This document shows, piece after piece, positions 51,089 to 63,566 of a DNA stretch of 64,000 bases. Position numbers and translations under genes: made by a program. Below the pieces are notes generated by a model. That model saw only the letters and a program-made list of their open reading frames with translations, ran no database searches and was not told the origin of the DNA. Within the stretch, counting starts at the first letter, position 1. The number at the start of each line of letters is the position of its first letter. The DNA comes from Candidatus Nanoarchaeia archaeon (GTDB taxonomy: Archaea; Nanobdellota; Nanobdellia; SCGC-AAA011-G17; GW2011-AR17): assembly GCA_028706745.1 (NCBI GenBank), contig JAQTVM010000002.1, forward strand, positions 1-64,000. The letters run 5' to 3'.

Positions 51089-51628
51089 TTAAATATCTTT
51101 GCCAAGGTAAGGCATTATTTCAGGCTTTGCCTCTTCAAGAACGCCTGCAAGCTCCTTGTAATCAACTGCCTTTAATTTTCCAATCAATTCTTTTGACTCT
51201 TCTGCAAACTGCTCCAATTCCTTGAAGTGCAGCTTTTTTTTCGCTTTTATTTTTGCCCAGGTAATGCCTATGAATGTTGAAAGGCAACCCATTCCCAAGG
51301 CGCCTACATAAGGATTCACAGGCATTGCAATTATAAGCAAAGAGCCGATTCCTGATGCTTTCTGGCAGTAATTAACTTTCTTGAGAAATTCCTCATTTAT
51401 TAATCCTTCAGTCTTTATGTCATTTATGGAAACAAGATGATCCTGTATCTTCCTGAAATAGCTGCTTTTCACGCAGGATTGCTCATTATCTCCTAATTTA
51501 TAATAGCTGTCCAGCATACGGAGATAGCCTGCTGCATCACAATTATCAGTGTCAACATCATTTTCAACTGTGAATGACGCGCCTTTCACGCTGTTTACCA
51601 GCAAGTCAGTGAGTTCTTTTCTTTCCAT
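51089..51628 (-). CDS. membrane-associated hypothetical, paralog of next gene
   Basis: About 179 aa starting MERKELTDLLVNSVKGASF. The N-terminal half is a helical region with YLRMLDSYYKLGDNEQSC and RKIQDHLVSINDIKTEGLI; then one or two hydrophobic segments (IGSLLIIAMPVNPYVGALGM) and a charged C-terminal helix. Its layout and several blocks match the neighbour at 51700-52338, so these are tandem paralogs. Function unknown. Confidence 0.65.
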   Translation of the reverse strand: MERKELTDLLVNSVKGASFTVENDVDTDNCDAAGYLRMLDSYYKLGDNEQSCVKSSYFRKIQDHLVSINDIKTEGLINEEFLKKVNYCQKASGIGSLLIIAMPVNPYVGALGMGCLSTFIGITWAKIKAKKKLHFKELEQFAEESKELIGKLKAVDYKELAGVLEEAKPEIMPYLGKDI

Positions 51629-51699
51629 TTTTATTTCTACCCCCTCGTTAAGCACTATATTGCATCCCTATATAAATGTTGCTATTATACAGGGGAAAA

Positions 51700-52338
51700 T
51701 CATAACTTATCAATATAAGCTGAAATCTTGTCCTTGCTTTCATCCAAAACATCCTTTACAAGCATGAAATCAGTGTTTTCAAGGAATGCGTTCAAAGCCA
51801 TAAGCTCGCCTTTCTTCTTCTCGTTCTTCTTTGTGATGAAATGCCCATAAATCCTTGAAACCGCCTGTATTCCCAGCGCAGGTATTCCAATAGCAAGCGC
51901 CAAGGGATTCTGAGTTATTGCATAAACTCCAGTGCAGGCAATCGCAGTGCCAAGGCTTGCGTTCTTTATGTATTCTGCAAACTTATTATCTTTCCCGGAG
52001 TGAAATGTTTCATTTCCCAAATTCACTTCAGGCTGCTCCTGTTCTTGATAATCCTGAAACCCCCTGAATGCGCTTGAGCCATTTACAATAACCTGCTTGT
52101 TTCCGCCGGTGTCTGTGATGCCCATAAGGTAATCGTGCACTTCCCTGCAGAATGCCCTCATCACAGGAGCATCATTCCTATCTTTCATATTATAGTAATT
52201 CCTCAGAAGGATAAGGTATTCCTGCGCATCATCCTCATTGACAAGAAAATGCGCCTTATGTTTGTTTCCCTTTACAAGGCAGCTTGACGCGTCCTCGACG
52301 CTCTTCAGTATGATGTCTTCCAGCGCTTCCTTAGCCAT
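51700..52338 (-). CDS. membrane-associated hypothetical, tandem paralog
   Basis: 212 aa from the ATG at 52338 (MAKEALEDIILKSVEDASS). It shares with its neighbour the order YLILLRNYYNMKDRND, REVHDYLMGITDTGG, a hydrophobic NPLALAIGIPALGIQ and a charged tail ending DVLDESKDKISAYI. It has an additional central linker (about 105-135) rich in Q, E and N. Two hydrophobic spans suggest a hairpin in the membrane. Function unknown; duplication is inferred. Confidence 0.65.
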   Translation of the reverse strand: MAKEALEDIILKSVEDASSCLVKGNKHKAHFLVNEDDAQEYLILLRNYYNMKDRNDAPVMRAFCREVHDYLMGITDTGGNKQVIVNGSSAFRGFQDYQEQEQPEVNLGNETFHSGKDNKFAEYIKNASLGTAIACTGVYAITQNPLALAIGIPALGIQAVSRIYGHFITKKNEKKKGELMALNAFLENTDFMLVKDVLDESKDKISAYIDKL

Positions 52339-52434
52339 ACGGCTGTGTATATAGCAGGAAGTTATAAACGTTGCGGAAAGAAAAGGAGGCAACGATACCA
52401 TAATGTTTATAATAGCCTAGAAAAGAATAATTTT

Positions 52435-53127
52435 ATGACAGATTTACCCGACGAATGGTTTAAGCCATTGGAAAAGGATGATGTATATTTTAGGCCGTTT
52501 GTATTTGATGGGAATCCGCTAGATATTCCTAAAAGAGAATCTATATTTTTAGTCGGAATAAATCCGGCAACTAAGATTACAACAAAGAATAAAAGTCTCG
52601 ATGAGATTAAAAGGCTTCTTTGCGATAGGAAAGAACTAAATAGTTTCCTTGAAAAGGAACGAGGAAAAGTAAGTAAAACAAGAAAAGAGATTGGCAAATT
52701 AGTAGAATTAATAGGGACCAATATTAAAGTAATAGAAACGGATGTTTGTGCTTACCCTACCAAAGATTTAAGAGAGTTAAAAAACTTTCGTAAGAACCAG
52801 GAATATAAGAATAGAATCGAGAGAGGTATAAAAATATTTAAGGAATTATTGATATCTGTTCAGCCGAAGATTATTATAGTTTATGGAAAATATGCAATAA
52901 AAGAATTAAGAAAAGAATATAGGATAGAAGGCTTAGAAAAAAAGTTTTCTATAAAAGCAGACAAAAGTTCAGCCAAAGATAGAGTATATAAAATGCACTT
53001 AATAGATTGTGGATATAAGGTAAGTATTATCCTTGCCCCTCATTTTTCTAGGAATCAGATTAGCGAAAGAGATATAAAATATATAGCAGAAAAGATTAAA
53101 GATATGTGGGCAAAGGGTACAGGATAG
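52435..53127 (+). CDS. uracil-DNA-glycosylase-fold-like protein
   Basis: The start MTDLPDEWFKPLEKDD has a TATA-like TTTATAATA about 28 nt upstream. FLVGINPATKITTKNK (about 38-53) resembles the UDG motif 1 loop (GxxPG), KIIIVYGKYAIKEL (about 145-158) a core strand-helix, and ILAPHFSRNQISERD resembles motif 2 (HPSxxN) with His and Asn. So a UDG-superfamily fold is inferred, but catalytic residues are not fully typical. Codon use is AT-rich compared with its left neighbours. Confidence 0.6.
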   Translation: MTDLPDEWFKPLEKDDVYFRPFVFDGNPLDIPKRESIFLVGINPATKITTKNKSLDEIKRLLCDRKELNSFLEKERGKVSKTRKEIGKLVELIGTNIKVIETDVCAYPTKDLRELKNFRKNQEYKNRIERGIKIFKELLISVQPKIIIVYGKYAIKELRKEYRIEGLEKKFSIKADKSSAKDRVYKMHLIDCGYKVSIILAPHFSRNQISERDIKYIAEKIKDMWAKGTG

Positions 53128-53195
53128 AACGCCGAGTCTGTCGGCGCTGTGCTATGATACAAACATTTTTAAATAATACCAAAATAACAAGGCTT

Positions 53196-53543
53196 ATGGA
53201 TATTAAGACAAAAATAAAAGTGTTAACCTGCTGGACAGAAGATTTAAACGAATATCTGAAAGTCCCAAAGGGATTAGAGAAGAAAGTAAGTAAGGATGAT
53301 ATAACTAACCTCCTGAGAGAAGTAGCATATTGGGCGTCATCAGAATATAATGCAAGCAATATAATGCCCAGCCATATAGATGGATATAGGCGTATGCTTG
53401 AAAAAGAATTAAGAGAAAAACAGCAACATACATGGCAAACATGGCAACATAAACTTTTATGGAGTGTAGTGCCCGCGGCTATTTCTTATTTATTGGGTAT
53501 ATTAACTGCTTTGCTTATAGTATACATAGAAGCTAACTTTTAA
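53196..53543 (+). CDS. small membrane-anchored hypothetical protein
   Basis: From the ATG at 53196 (MDIKTKIKVLTCWTEDL), with a TATA-like TTTTTAAATAATA about 28 nt upstream. Charged helical N-terminal part, then a single C-terminal membrane helix (AAISYLLGILTALLIVYIE). It overlaps the convergent gene by 11 bases. No family recognised. AT-rich, like its neighbours. Confidence 0.6.
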   Translation: MDIKTKIKVLTCWTEDLNEYLKVPKGLEKKVSKDDITNLLREVAYWASSEYNASNIMPSHIDGYRRMLEKELREKQQHTWQTWQHKLLWSVVPAAISYLLGILTALLIVYIEANF

Positions 53544-53874
53544 TTGATTTAGGAGTTTCCCATTTCAGAAGTATTAAATCTCCACATCTCACACATTTAA
53601 TTGATTCTATGCCCCCCATTACCATTAATTGTTTTTTACAATAAGGACAGCTAAATCCTACACTGCTATTCTTCAAACGTTGACTTATCACAAAACAAAA
53701 AGCGCTTACAACTATAGCGCCTATCGCTGCAAAAAAGCCTATTATTGTTATAAAGAAAAAAACAGCTACTAAGGCCATTACAACACCTGCCAAAACAAAG
53801 ATTGCACTTAAGCCCTTGTTTAGCTCAGAAACAATAGGCAATTTTAATGTTACCTCTTTTTTGGTAGTATTCAT
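53533..53874 (-). CDS. membrane protein with C-terminal Zn ribbon
   Basis: Two adjacent membrane helices (about 22-47 and 49-66) are followed by a zinc ribbon, CPYCKKQL ... CVRCGDLIL. Small TM/zinc-ribbon proteins of this kind have many unknown roles. It overlaps the plus-strand gene tail-to-tail by 11 bases. Confidence 0.65.
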   Translation of the reverse strand: MNTTKKEVTLKLPIVSELNKGLSAIFVLAGVVMALVAVFFFITIIGFFAAIGAIVVSAFCFVISQRLKNSSVGFSCPYCKKQLMVMGGIESIKCVRCGDLILLKWETPKSIKS

Positions 53875-53943
53875 ACCATTCTATTGGGAATTCTAAAGTT
53901 TTAAACCTTTGCTTTCAACAAATTTTGAATGTTAATTATGAGT

Positions 53944-54015
53944 GGGGATATAGGGATTTGAACCCTAATCAACCGGTCTGGAGCCGGCCGCACTGCCGAG
54001 TTATGCTATATCCCC
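53944..54015 (-). tRNA. tRNA-Trp (CCA)
   Basis: Folds into a complete 72-nt cloverleaf: acceptor GGGGATA/TATCCCC, D stem GCAT/GTGC, anticodon arm GCCGG-CTCCAGA-CCGGT with CCA at 34-36, T arm TAGGG-TTCAAAT-CCCTA. There is no intron, although archaeal tRNA-Trp often has one. CCA tail is not encoded. It lies 37 bp downstream of trpS, on the same strand. Confidence 0.93.
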
Positions 54016-54052
54016 GAATGCAAGAAATATGAGCAATAAAGAGTATTTAACT

Positions 54053-55177
54053 TTAACGCTTCAAGAGATATTTCTCAACCTTGGCTTTTGCCTTCTCCCT
54101 TTCAGCCTGGTGCTTCTTCAGGAAAGAATTAATTTTCTCAATAAGAATTGCTTTCAGCTCGCCTGTAAGCATTTTCCCTGTCTTATAATCGCGGTATATC
54201 TCCTGCAATTTCTTGTCATCAGGCTCAAACAGCATACGCAAGTACTGAAATGAGACATCAACGTCAGGGTTTCCGCCCTTTATCCTGTGCTCCTCAATCG
54301 AAACCTGCCCGCCTGAAAATGCATACTTGTTAATCTTCTTCTTAACCATCTCAGGAGTGTCTGTTGTGAATATTGCCTGCTCAGCAGCTGACGAAGCAGA
54401 CATCTTGCCTTCAACGCCGCCTAATGGCGGCAAAAACATGCACTGGATTGACGCAGGCTTGTAATGCCCTAGCTTAGGCAAAATATCACGAGTTAATCTG
54501 AAATGCGGGTCCTGGTCAACTGCGTGCGGTATTAAGCAGGGAATCTCCTTTCCCTTAAGAACAGACGGCAAAAACGCAGGCACTGCCTGCATTGAAGTGT
54601 AAAATATTGAACCTATGTTGTTCTCATTAGTCATGCCAAAAGTTGATTTTACCATTGAAAACGTGATTTTCTTTGCAACCTTGCAGGCTTCCTTGTACAT
54701 CAAACCGGCATCTCTTGTATCTATGATGAAATGCGTTTTCTTTGGGTCAAAGCCAAGTGCAATCACGTCAAGCATGTTTTCATTAAGCCAGCGCTGTGTG
54801 TCCTCAAACTTCATTTCCTGCTTGAACAGAAACTTTTCCTCGTCAGGAAACTGGAACCAAAGCTCAACATTAAATTTATCCTGCAGCCATTTGGTGAATA
54901 TCCAAGGCATAAGATGCCCGAGATGCACAGGCCCTGAAGGCGCCCTGCCTGTATACAAAAAGAACTTGTTTCCCTTTTCATACTCATCAAGCAAAAATTT
55001 CATATCCCTATGGGCAAAAAATACCTTCCTGCAAAGCATGAAATGCAATTCTTTCGTGTGCTTCTTGATTCTCTCAAGCATTGCGTCATTCAGCTTTTCA
55101 ACGCCAAACTCAGCTATAAGCTTGTCATAGTCAATGTCGCCTGAAACTTCCCACGGCGTTACCTTGAATTCTGCCAT
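54053..55177 (-). CDS. trpS: tryptophanyl-tRNA synthetase
   Basis: Class I synthetase of the archaeal/eukaryotic TrpRS type. HIGH-like motif GRAPSGPVHLGHLMP (77-91; HLGH 85-88), KMSAS motif GGVEGKMSASS (about 254-264), and LIPHAVDQDPHFRLTRD (Trp/AMP site). 374 aa is normal for an archaeal form with the short C-terminal domain. The tRNA gene charged by this enzyme follows directly. Confidence 0.95.
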   Translation of the reverse strand: MAEFKVTPWEVSGDIDYDKLIAEFGVEKLNDAMLERIKKHTKELHFMLCRKVFFAHRDMKFLLDEYEKGNKFFLYTGRAPSGPVHLGHLMPWIFTKWLQDKFNVELWFQFPDEEKFLFKQEMKFEDTQRWLNENMLDVIALGFDPKKTHFIIDTRDAGLMYKEACKVAKKITFSMVKSTFGMTNENNIGSIFYTSMQAVPAFLPSVLKGKEIPCLIPHAVDQDPHFRLTRDILPKLGHYKPASIQCMFLPPLGGVEGKMSASSAAEQAIFTTDTPEMVKKKINKYAFSGGQVSIEEHRIKGGNPDVDVSFQYLRMLFEPDDKKLQEIYRDYKTGKMLTGELKAILIEKINSFLKKHQAEREKAKAKVEKYLLKR

Positions 55178-55295
55178 AGAATATCTTTAGCACAGCGTCT
55201 TTATTAAGCTTTTTATTGCTTAAACCGGGTTTAATGTTTAATAGCTTACAGGGGCTTTACGAACAGGTTCGAGCTTAAAAAATCGATTAGATTTT

Positions 55296-55703
55296 TTATT
55301 CAACCTTGACTTCAACCTGAAAATACTTGGAAACAATTTCCTGTATGCGCCGCAAATTCGTCTTCTCGCGTCCAAAAACCTTCCCTTTCTCAGCTGTATC
55401 AGATGTCTTGATAACAACAAGATTGTCCTGCCTTTCAACTGCTTTCGGCTTCAAAGGAAAAAGCAAATTGCGGACAAACTCAACAGGCTCGGGGTTAAAC
55501 TCATAAACTTTTATCTCTTTCTTGAAAACAGAAGACGCTTTTTTTATGTTCGCGCCGCCTTTGCCTATGGCAAGCCCCATCTGCCCCATATCAATAATAA
55601 ATACTAAAGAATCGCCTTCTGCAAAGCAGTCCTTGACAGAAGCGTGAGTAAGATTCTCAAATACATTAATGAAGCCTATTGTCTTCATATCGAAACTGAC
55701 CAT
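55296..55703 (-). CDS. nusA: archaeal NusA-like KH protein
   Basis: Two KH-type units without the N-terminal RNAP-binding domain: MGQMGLAIGKGGANIKKASS (GxxG) and a second, degenerate KH near KVFGREKTNLRRIQEIVSK. This is the standard archaeal NusA (about 140 aa), a transcription elongation or termination factor. It starts two bases after the L30e stop; an internal ATG at 55688 is an alternative. Last gene of the RNA polymerase operon; the usual S12 gene does not follow. Confidence 0.92.
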   Translation of the reverse strand: MVSFDMKTIGFINVFENLTHASVKDCFAEGDSLVFIIDMGQMGLAIGKGGANIKKASSVFKKEIKVYEFNPEPVEFVRNLLFPLKPKAVERQDNLVVIKTSDTAEKGKVFGREKTNLRRIQEIVSKYFQVEVKVE

Positions 55704-55705
55704 CT

Positions 55706-59730
<4,025 letters not shown>

Positions 59731-59737
59731 TTTTTCC

Positions 59738-61540
59738 TCAATACTTGCTCTTCAAGTGCAGCTGCGGGTAGATTCCTATTGCTTTTAGCTCTTCAAGCAA
59801 AAGCTTGAATGCATAGCTAAGCTCCACTGATGCAACTTCAATATTAGCCCCGCACTTTGTGCAGTATGCCTTGCCTTTCATCTCGTCAAAGACAGCAAGC
59901 ATGCCGCAGCTTTCGCAGATGTGCACCACTGTCCTGTCCGAGTCAAATCTTTCCTTTAGCAAGAGCGATGCGCCGTGCGCGACAAAGCAGTCTTTTTCCA
60001 TTTCACCCAATCTCAAACCGCCGCCCTTGCTTCTTCCTTCAATCGGCTGTCTTGTCAAGAGCTGGATTCTTCCAGATGCCCTTGCATGCAGCTTGTTTGC
60101 AACCATGTGCTTTAATTTCATGTAATACATGCTTCCGATGAATATCTGGGCTGTAAATTCCTCCCCTGTGATTCCGTTGTACATTTTTTCAGTGCCGTTT
60201 TCCCTGAAACCCATGTCAAGAAGTGTTGTTCTCAGGTCTGCCTCGCTTTCTGCCGCGAATGTGCTGCCGTCAATGTACCTTCCTGACAATGCGCCGACTT
60301 TTCCGCCTATAACTTCAATCAAATGAGATATTGTCATTCTTGAAGGCAGTGAGTGAGGCGAGAATATCAGGTCAGGCGCTATTCCTGATGAAGAAAACGG
60401 CATGTCAGACTGCGGAATAATTCTTCCTATGACTCCTTTCTGCCCGTGCCTTGAAGCGAACTTGTCCCCTATTTCCGGATTTCTCTGGTCCCTTAATCTT
60501 ACCTGTATAAGCTTGTTTCCTTCCTCATTCTCTGTGATTACAACAAGATCCACTGTGCCGTGCTCGCCCTGCTTTACAGTTAATGAGCTTTCCCTTCTCA
60601 TGTTTGCGGCAATGCTGAATTCTTCAAGCTCGCCAAGGAACCTCGGAGGCGATGTTTTTCCGATTACAACCTCGTGTTCCAGCAGTTTTGCTCCCGGATA
60701 AACAATACCATCATCTTCAAGATACCTGTAATCTTCCTCTGACTTGTAGCCCTTGACTTCCTTGTCAGGAACAGCTATTTCATCAACCAAGCCTCCCTGG
60801 TATCTTAATTCCTCAACAACATACGGCCTGTAATAGCTTGACCTTGCAAGGCCTCTTTCAACAGAACCCTTGTTAAGTATAATCGCGTCTTCCATGTTGT
60901 ATCCGTCAAGAGCCATGACTGCAATTGTAACATTGTGCCCTGAAGGGTGCTTTTCATAGTTTGTTACATCGTGAACAAATGATTTTACAATTGGCATCTG
61001 CGGGTAATGCAATATGCTTACATCCGTGTCAACCCTTAACAAAAAGTTTGACGCATACATGCCCAGGCTCTGCTTCTGGGTTTTTGAACCCCTGTTAAGT
61101 CTTGATGACTGCCCGAAGTTTGCATAGGGGACGAGGGAAGTAACCATTCCCAGAATTGCAATAGGGCTTATTTCCAGATGAGTGTGCTCTTTTGTAAGGT
61201 ACTTGTCATTCAAAGCAATAAACGCCTCTTCCTCTTCTCCTGCATCGAGGTATTCAATTACTCCTTCCTTGACAAGCCCGTCCCATGTCAGCTCGTTTGC
61301 CCTTAGCTTTTTCAAGTGCTCTTCCTTAAGCCTCGGCTCCCCGTTTTCAACAACAATAAGCGGCCTTCTTGCCCTGCCTGTTATTGTATTTATGACAACC
61401 TCGTTAAAGTCAGGATCATAAGAAATATTAACTGCATAAGGCAGTTTTCCCGCTCTTCTTTCTGCCTTGACAGACTTTACAAAGTCTTTTGCGCTGTCAA
61501 CAGTTCCAATGAATTTTTCATCTATGTATACATCTACCAT
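59738..61540 (-). CDS. rpoB1: RNA polymerase subunit B' (Rpo2C)
   Basis: C-terminal part of the second-largest subunit; begins MVDVYIDEKFIGTV with an SD-like GGGTGGA about 9 nt upstream. An in-frame ATG at 61573 is an alternative. Contains MALDGYNMEDAIILNKGSVE, GDKFASRHGQKGVIG (hybrid/GTP binding), EGRSKGGGLRLGEMEKDC and a C-terminal zinc ribbon (CESCGM ... CTKCGA). The B subunit is split, as in euryarchaeal methanogens, halophiles and several DPANN. Confidence 0.96.
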   Translation of the reverse strand: MVDVYIDEKFIGTVDSAKDFVKSVKAERRAGKLPYAVNISYDPDFNEVVINTITGRARRPLIVVENGEPRLKEEHLKKLRANELTWDGLVKEGVIEYLDAGEEEEAFIALNDKYLTKEHTHLEISPIAILGMVTSLVPYANFGQSSRLNRGSKTQKQSLGMYASNFLLRVDTDVSILHYPQMPIVKSFVHDVTNYEKHPSGHNVTIAVMALDGYNMEDAIILNKGSVERGLARSSYYRPYVVEELRYQGGLVDEIAVPDKEVKGYKSEEDYRYLEDDGIVYPGAKLLEHEVVIGKTSPPRFLGELEEFSIAANMRRESSLTVKQGEHGTVDLVVITENEEGNKLIQVRLRDQRNPEIGDKFASRHGQKGVIGRIIPQSDMPFSSSGIAPDLIFSPHSLPSRMTISHLIEVIGGKVGALSGRYIDGSTFAAESEADLRTTLLDMGFRENGTEKMYNGITGEEFTAQIFIGSMYYMKLKHMVANKLHARASGRIQLLTRQPIEGRSKGGGLRLGEMEKDCFVAHGASLLLKERFDSDRTVVHICESCGMLAVFDEMKGKAYCTKCGANIEVASVELSYAFKLLLEELKAIGIYPQLHLKSKY

Positions 61541-61594
61541 TCTCATTCCACCCTGTTCCATTCGAGGGTCCACTCACTTCGTTCGCAGACCATT

Positions 61595-63088
61595 TTATGC
61601 GCACTTCCTCAGACCCAATACCTCAAGAGATTTCTTGAGCTTGTCTTCCTGAACTTCTTCCTGTGTAATCTCGCAAAGCATTGCCATGTTTTTTCTTAAA
61701 CCAATAGGCGTACCTTCAGGCGTCTCAATAGGGCATAACCTTCCCCAGTGAGTGCAATGCAATTCCCTTGCCTCGAAGTTTTCCTGGGTTGCTGACAATA
61801 ATGAAACAACCCTTGTCAAATGCGATCTTGTTGCAATGAAGTTAATCCTGTCGAGGTTCTGGCTTATTCCCTTTCTTCCGCCAACCCATGTTCCTGTCGC
61901 CATTGCGCTCTTTATTCTTGAAGTCAAAAGCTTGTCCCTTATGATTGTTTTCACTGACTGGAACTTGCCTCTCTTGACTAATCTCTGGAAGTTGTATAAT
62001 ATGTCATTTACAAGCACCTTCATGTTTACTCTCATTAATTCAGCCATCAGGTCGCCTGACAATTTCAATTTCTTGTTCTTGTAGTGGTCCTTGTCAGCAG
62101 GCGTCACTCCATCCTTTGAAATCTGTAGGAATTTCTTGATAATCTTGCATAAGTTGTAAGCTTTCAATGCCCTGTCCTTTTGCGTTATGCCTATGTGAGG
62201 CAGCAAAAACTGGTCAAGCTGCTCAAGGCACTTGTCTGTCTTGCTTTCCTTTGGCTGGACAGCGATTGCTCCCTTTGCAGCAAGCACATTCAATGCGTCT
62301 TCCGAGGTTCTTATCTCGCTGAGGTCGTGAAGGTTCAGGTATACCTCGTCATACATTTTCTCGTCGCAGATAAGCTGCATGATGTCCTGGTCTTTTACAA
62401 GCCCGAGAGCCTTGATGACATACATGATAGGCACTCTCTTGAATCTCGTGAATGAGATGTAAATTAACCCGTCGCGCATCTGCTCAATCACGTGCGGAAT
62501 GTTGTATGATTCCTTGTGCGAGAAGAGTTTTGCAGTAAACTTGCTCGGGCCTGAACTTTCCTGCACAAACAATTTATTGGGAACCAAGTCCTCGACTGTG
62601 ATTAACGCCCTCTCTTTTCCGTTGAGTATGAAATATCCGCCCGGGTCGTCAGGGTCTTCCCCCTTCTTGATTAATTCGTCCCTGTTAAGCCCTGTCAGAT
62701 TGCAGTATTTTGACCTGAGCATTACAGGCATTTTTCCTATAGGTGTTGAGAATGCTTCCCTTTGCACTCCGTCAATATGCACAGTGACATCAAGGTGCAT
62801 CGGCGCCGAGTATGTAAGCTGCCTTAATCTTGCTTCCATCGGATAAATATCTTTTCTTGAACCGTCTGCTTCCTGTATTTTCGGCTTCTCAATTCTTATG
62901 TTGTCGAACCTTATCCTGAAATCATTGACATCAGTCGGAATAACTGTAGGAATAATATCCCCCACTTCTTTCACTATCTTGGGAATTTCCATCTCAACAA
63001 AATTATTGAATGACTTCCTGTTAAAGTCAGTGAGAGCGTGCTCTTCAAAGTATTTTCTTATCAGGAAGTTAGAGTCAGGCATTGTCAC
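61595..63088 (-). CDS. rpoB2: RNA polymerase subunit B'' (Rpo2N)
   Basis: N-terminal part of the second-largest subunit: protrusion and lobe regions with GYFILNGKERALITVEDLVP, ending WGRLCPIETPEGTPIGLRKN (fork). A strong SD (GAGGAGG) precedes GTG 63088 by five bases; ATG 63082 is an alternative start. The split between B'' and B' falls after the fork, the usual site. Confidence 0.95.
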   Translation of the reverse strand: MTMPDSNFLIRKYFEEHALTDFNRKSFNNFVEMEIPKIVKEVGDIIPTVIPTDVNDFRIRFDNIRIEKPKIQEADGSRKDIYPMEARLRQLTYSAPMHLDVTVHIDGVQREAFSTPIGKMPVMLRSKYCNLTGLNRDELIKKGEDPDDPGGYFILNGKERALITVEDLVPNKLFVQESSGPSKFTAKLFSHKESYNIPHVIEQMRDGLIYISFTRFKRVPIMYVIKALGLVKDQDIMQLICDEKMYDEVYLNLHDLSEIRTSEDALNVLAAKGAIAVQPKESKTDKCLEQLDQFLLPHIGITQKDRALKAYNLCKIIKKFLQISKDGVTPADKDHYKNKKLKLSGDLMAELMRVNMKVLVNDILYNFQRLVKRGKFQSVKTIIRDKLLTSRIKSAMATGTWVGGRKGISQNLDRINFIATRSHLTRVVSLLSATQENFEARELHCTHWGRLCPIETPEGTPIGLRKNMAMLCEITQEEVQEDKLKKSLEVLGLRKCA

Positions 63089-63127
63089 TCGTGCCTCCTC
63101 GTTCCAGGCTTAACTTCGCTGCGCTCG

Positions 63128-63370
63128 TTAAGCATTGATTACCACCCTGAAAAAGTTTACCTTTCCTATTGTCGGGCTTTCCCTTTCAATTTTTATCACA
63201 TCGCCGGGCTTTATATCAAAGTTTTTCAAAGCAGGGTCTGATTTTAGAATTTTCGGCAGCTGCCTTAAGGAAACATTGTACTGCTCAAGAAGCTTCTGCG
63301 CCTCGTCATCACTAAGCTTTGTGTGCTTCGGTATAAGCTTGTGTTCCTGAATGTCGAATTTTTCAGCCAT
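63128..63370 (-). CDS. rpoH: RNA polymerase subunit H (Rpo5)
   Basis: 80 aa, starting MAEKFDIQEHKLIPKHTKLS. Matches archaeal RpoH/RPB5 C-terminal domain: LRQLPKILKSDPALK, then KPGDVIKIERESPTIG and a C-terminal FRVVINA. First gene of the RNA polymerase operon. The open frame upstream of 63370 runs through tRNA sequence and is not coding. Confidence 0.96.
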   Translation of the reverse strand: MAEKFDIQEHKLIPKHTKLSDDEAQKLLEQYNVSLRQLPKILKSDPALKNFDIKPGDVIKIERESPTIGKVNFFRVVINA

Positions 63371-63430
63371 TTTTATTTTTGTTTCCTTCTGCCGCCCGCC
63401 CGTTTGGGCGGAAGGTTTGCCTCTGAATAA

Positions 63431-63477
63431 GAGCGGACCGGACGGTTCGCATCGCCTTGCGATGCACCGCCCGCTCC
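63431..63477. other. large hairpin with copy of tRNA-Lys 3' end
   Basis: GAGCGG pairs with CCGCTC around an inner perfect stem GCATCGC-CTT-GCGATGC. It contains GGACCGGACGG (63435-63445), identical to the tRNA-Lys 3' acceptor end at 63495-63505. It lies between the tRNA-Lys and rpoH, probably in the rpoH leader or promoter region. A nearby CCGCCC/GGGCGG hairpin is at about 63392-63410. Confidence 0.5.
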
Positions 63478-63529
63478 AGCTCACTTCGTTCGCTGGACCG
63501 GACGGGATTCGAACCCGCGACCACCTGAT

Positions 63530-63544
63530 ATCTTCCAAGCCTGG
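63530..63544 (-). other. tRNA-Lys canonical intron 37/38
   Basis: 15-nt intron CCAGGCTTGGAAGAT. The central helix pairs exon CTTT (32-35) with intron GAAG; the bulges are TA^C at the 5' site and AT^A at the 3' site, adjoining the anticodon stem, the classical position and shape. The inner stem is only two pairs (CA/TG) with a GGCT loop. Confidence 0.8.
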
Positions 63545-63551
63545 TAAAAGT

Positions 63552-63566
63552 TACACCGCGATTGCT
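63552..63566 (-). other. tRNA-Lys non-canonical intron 30/31
   Basis: 15-nt intron AGCAATCGCGGTGTA. Central helix CACC (exon) pairs with GGTG (intron); bulges TG^A and TA^A; inner hairpin GC-AATC-GC; outer support from AGCCTGGTA pairing with TACCAGGCT (9 bp), whose 3' arm runs from the exon into intron 2. Because that helix uses D-loop and intron-2 bases, intron 1 probably leaves first. Confidence 0.75.
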
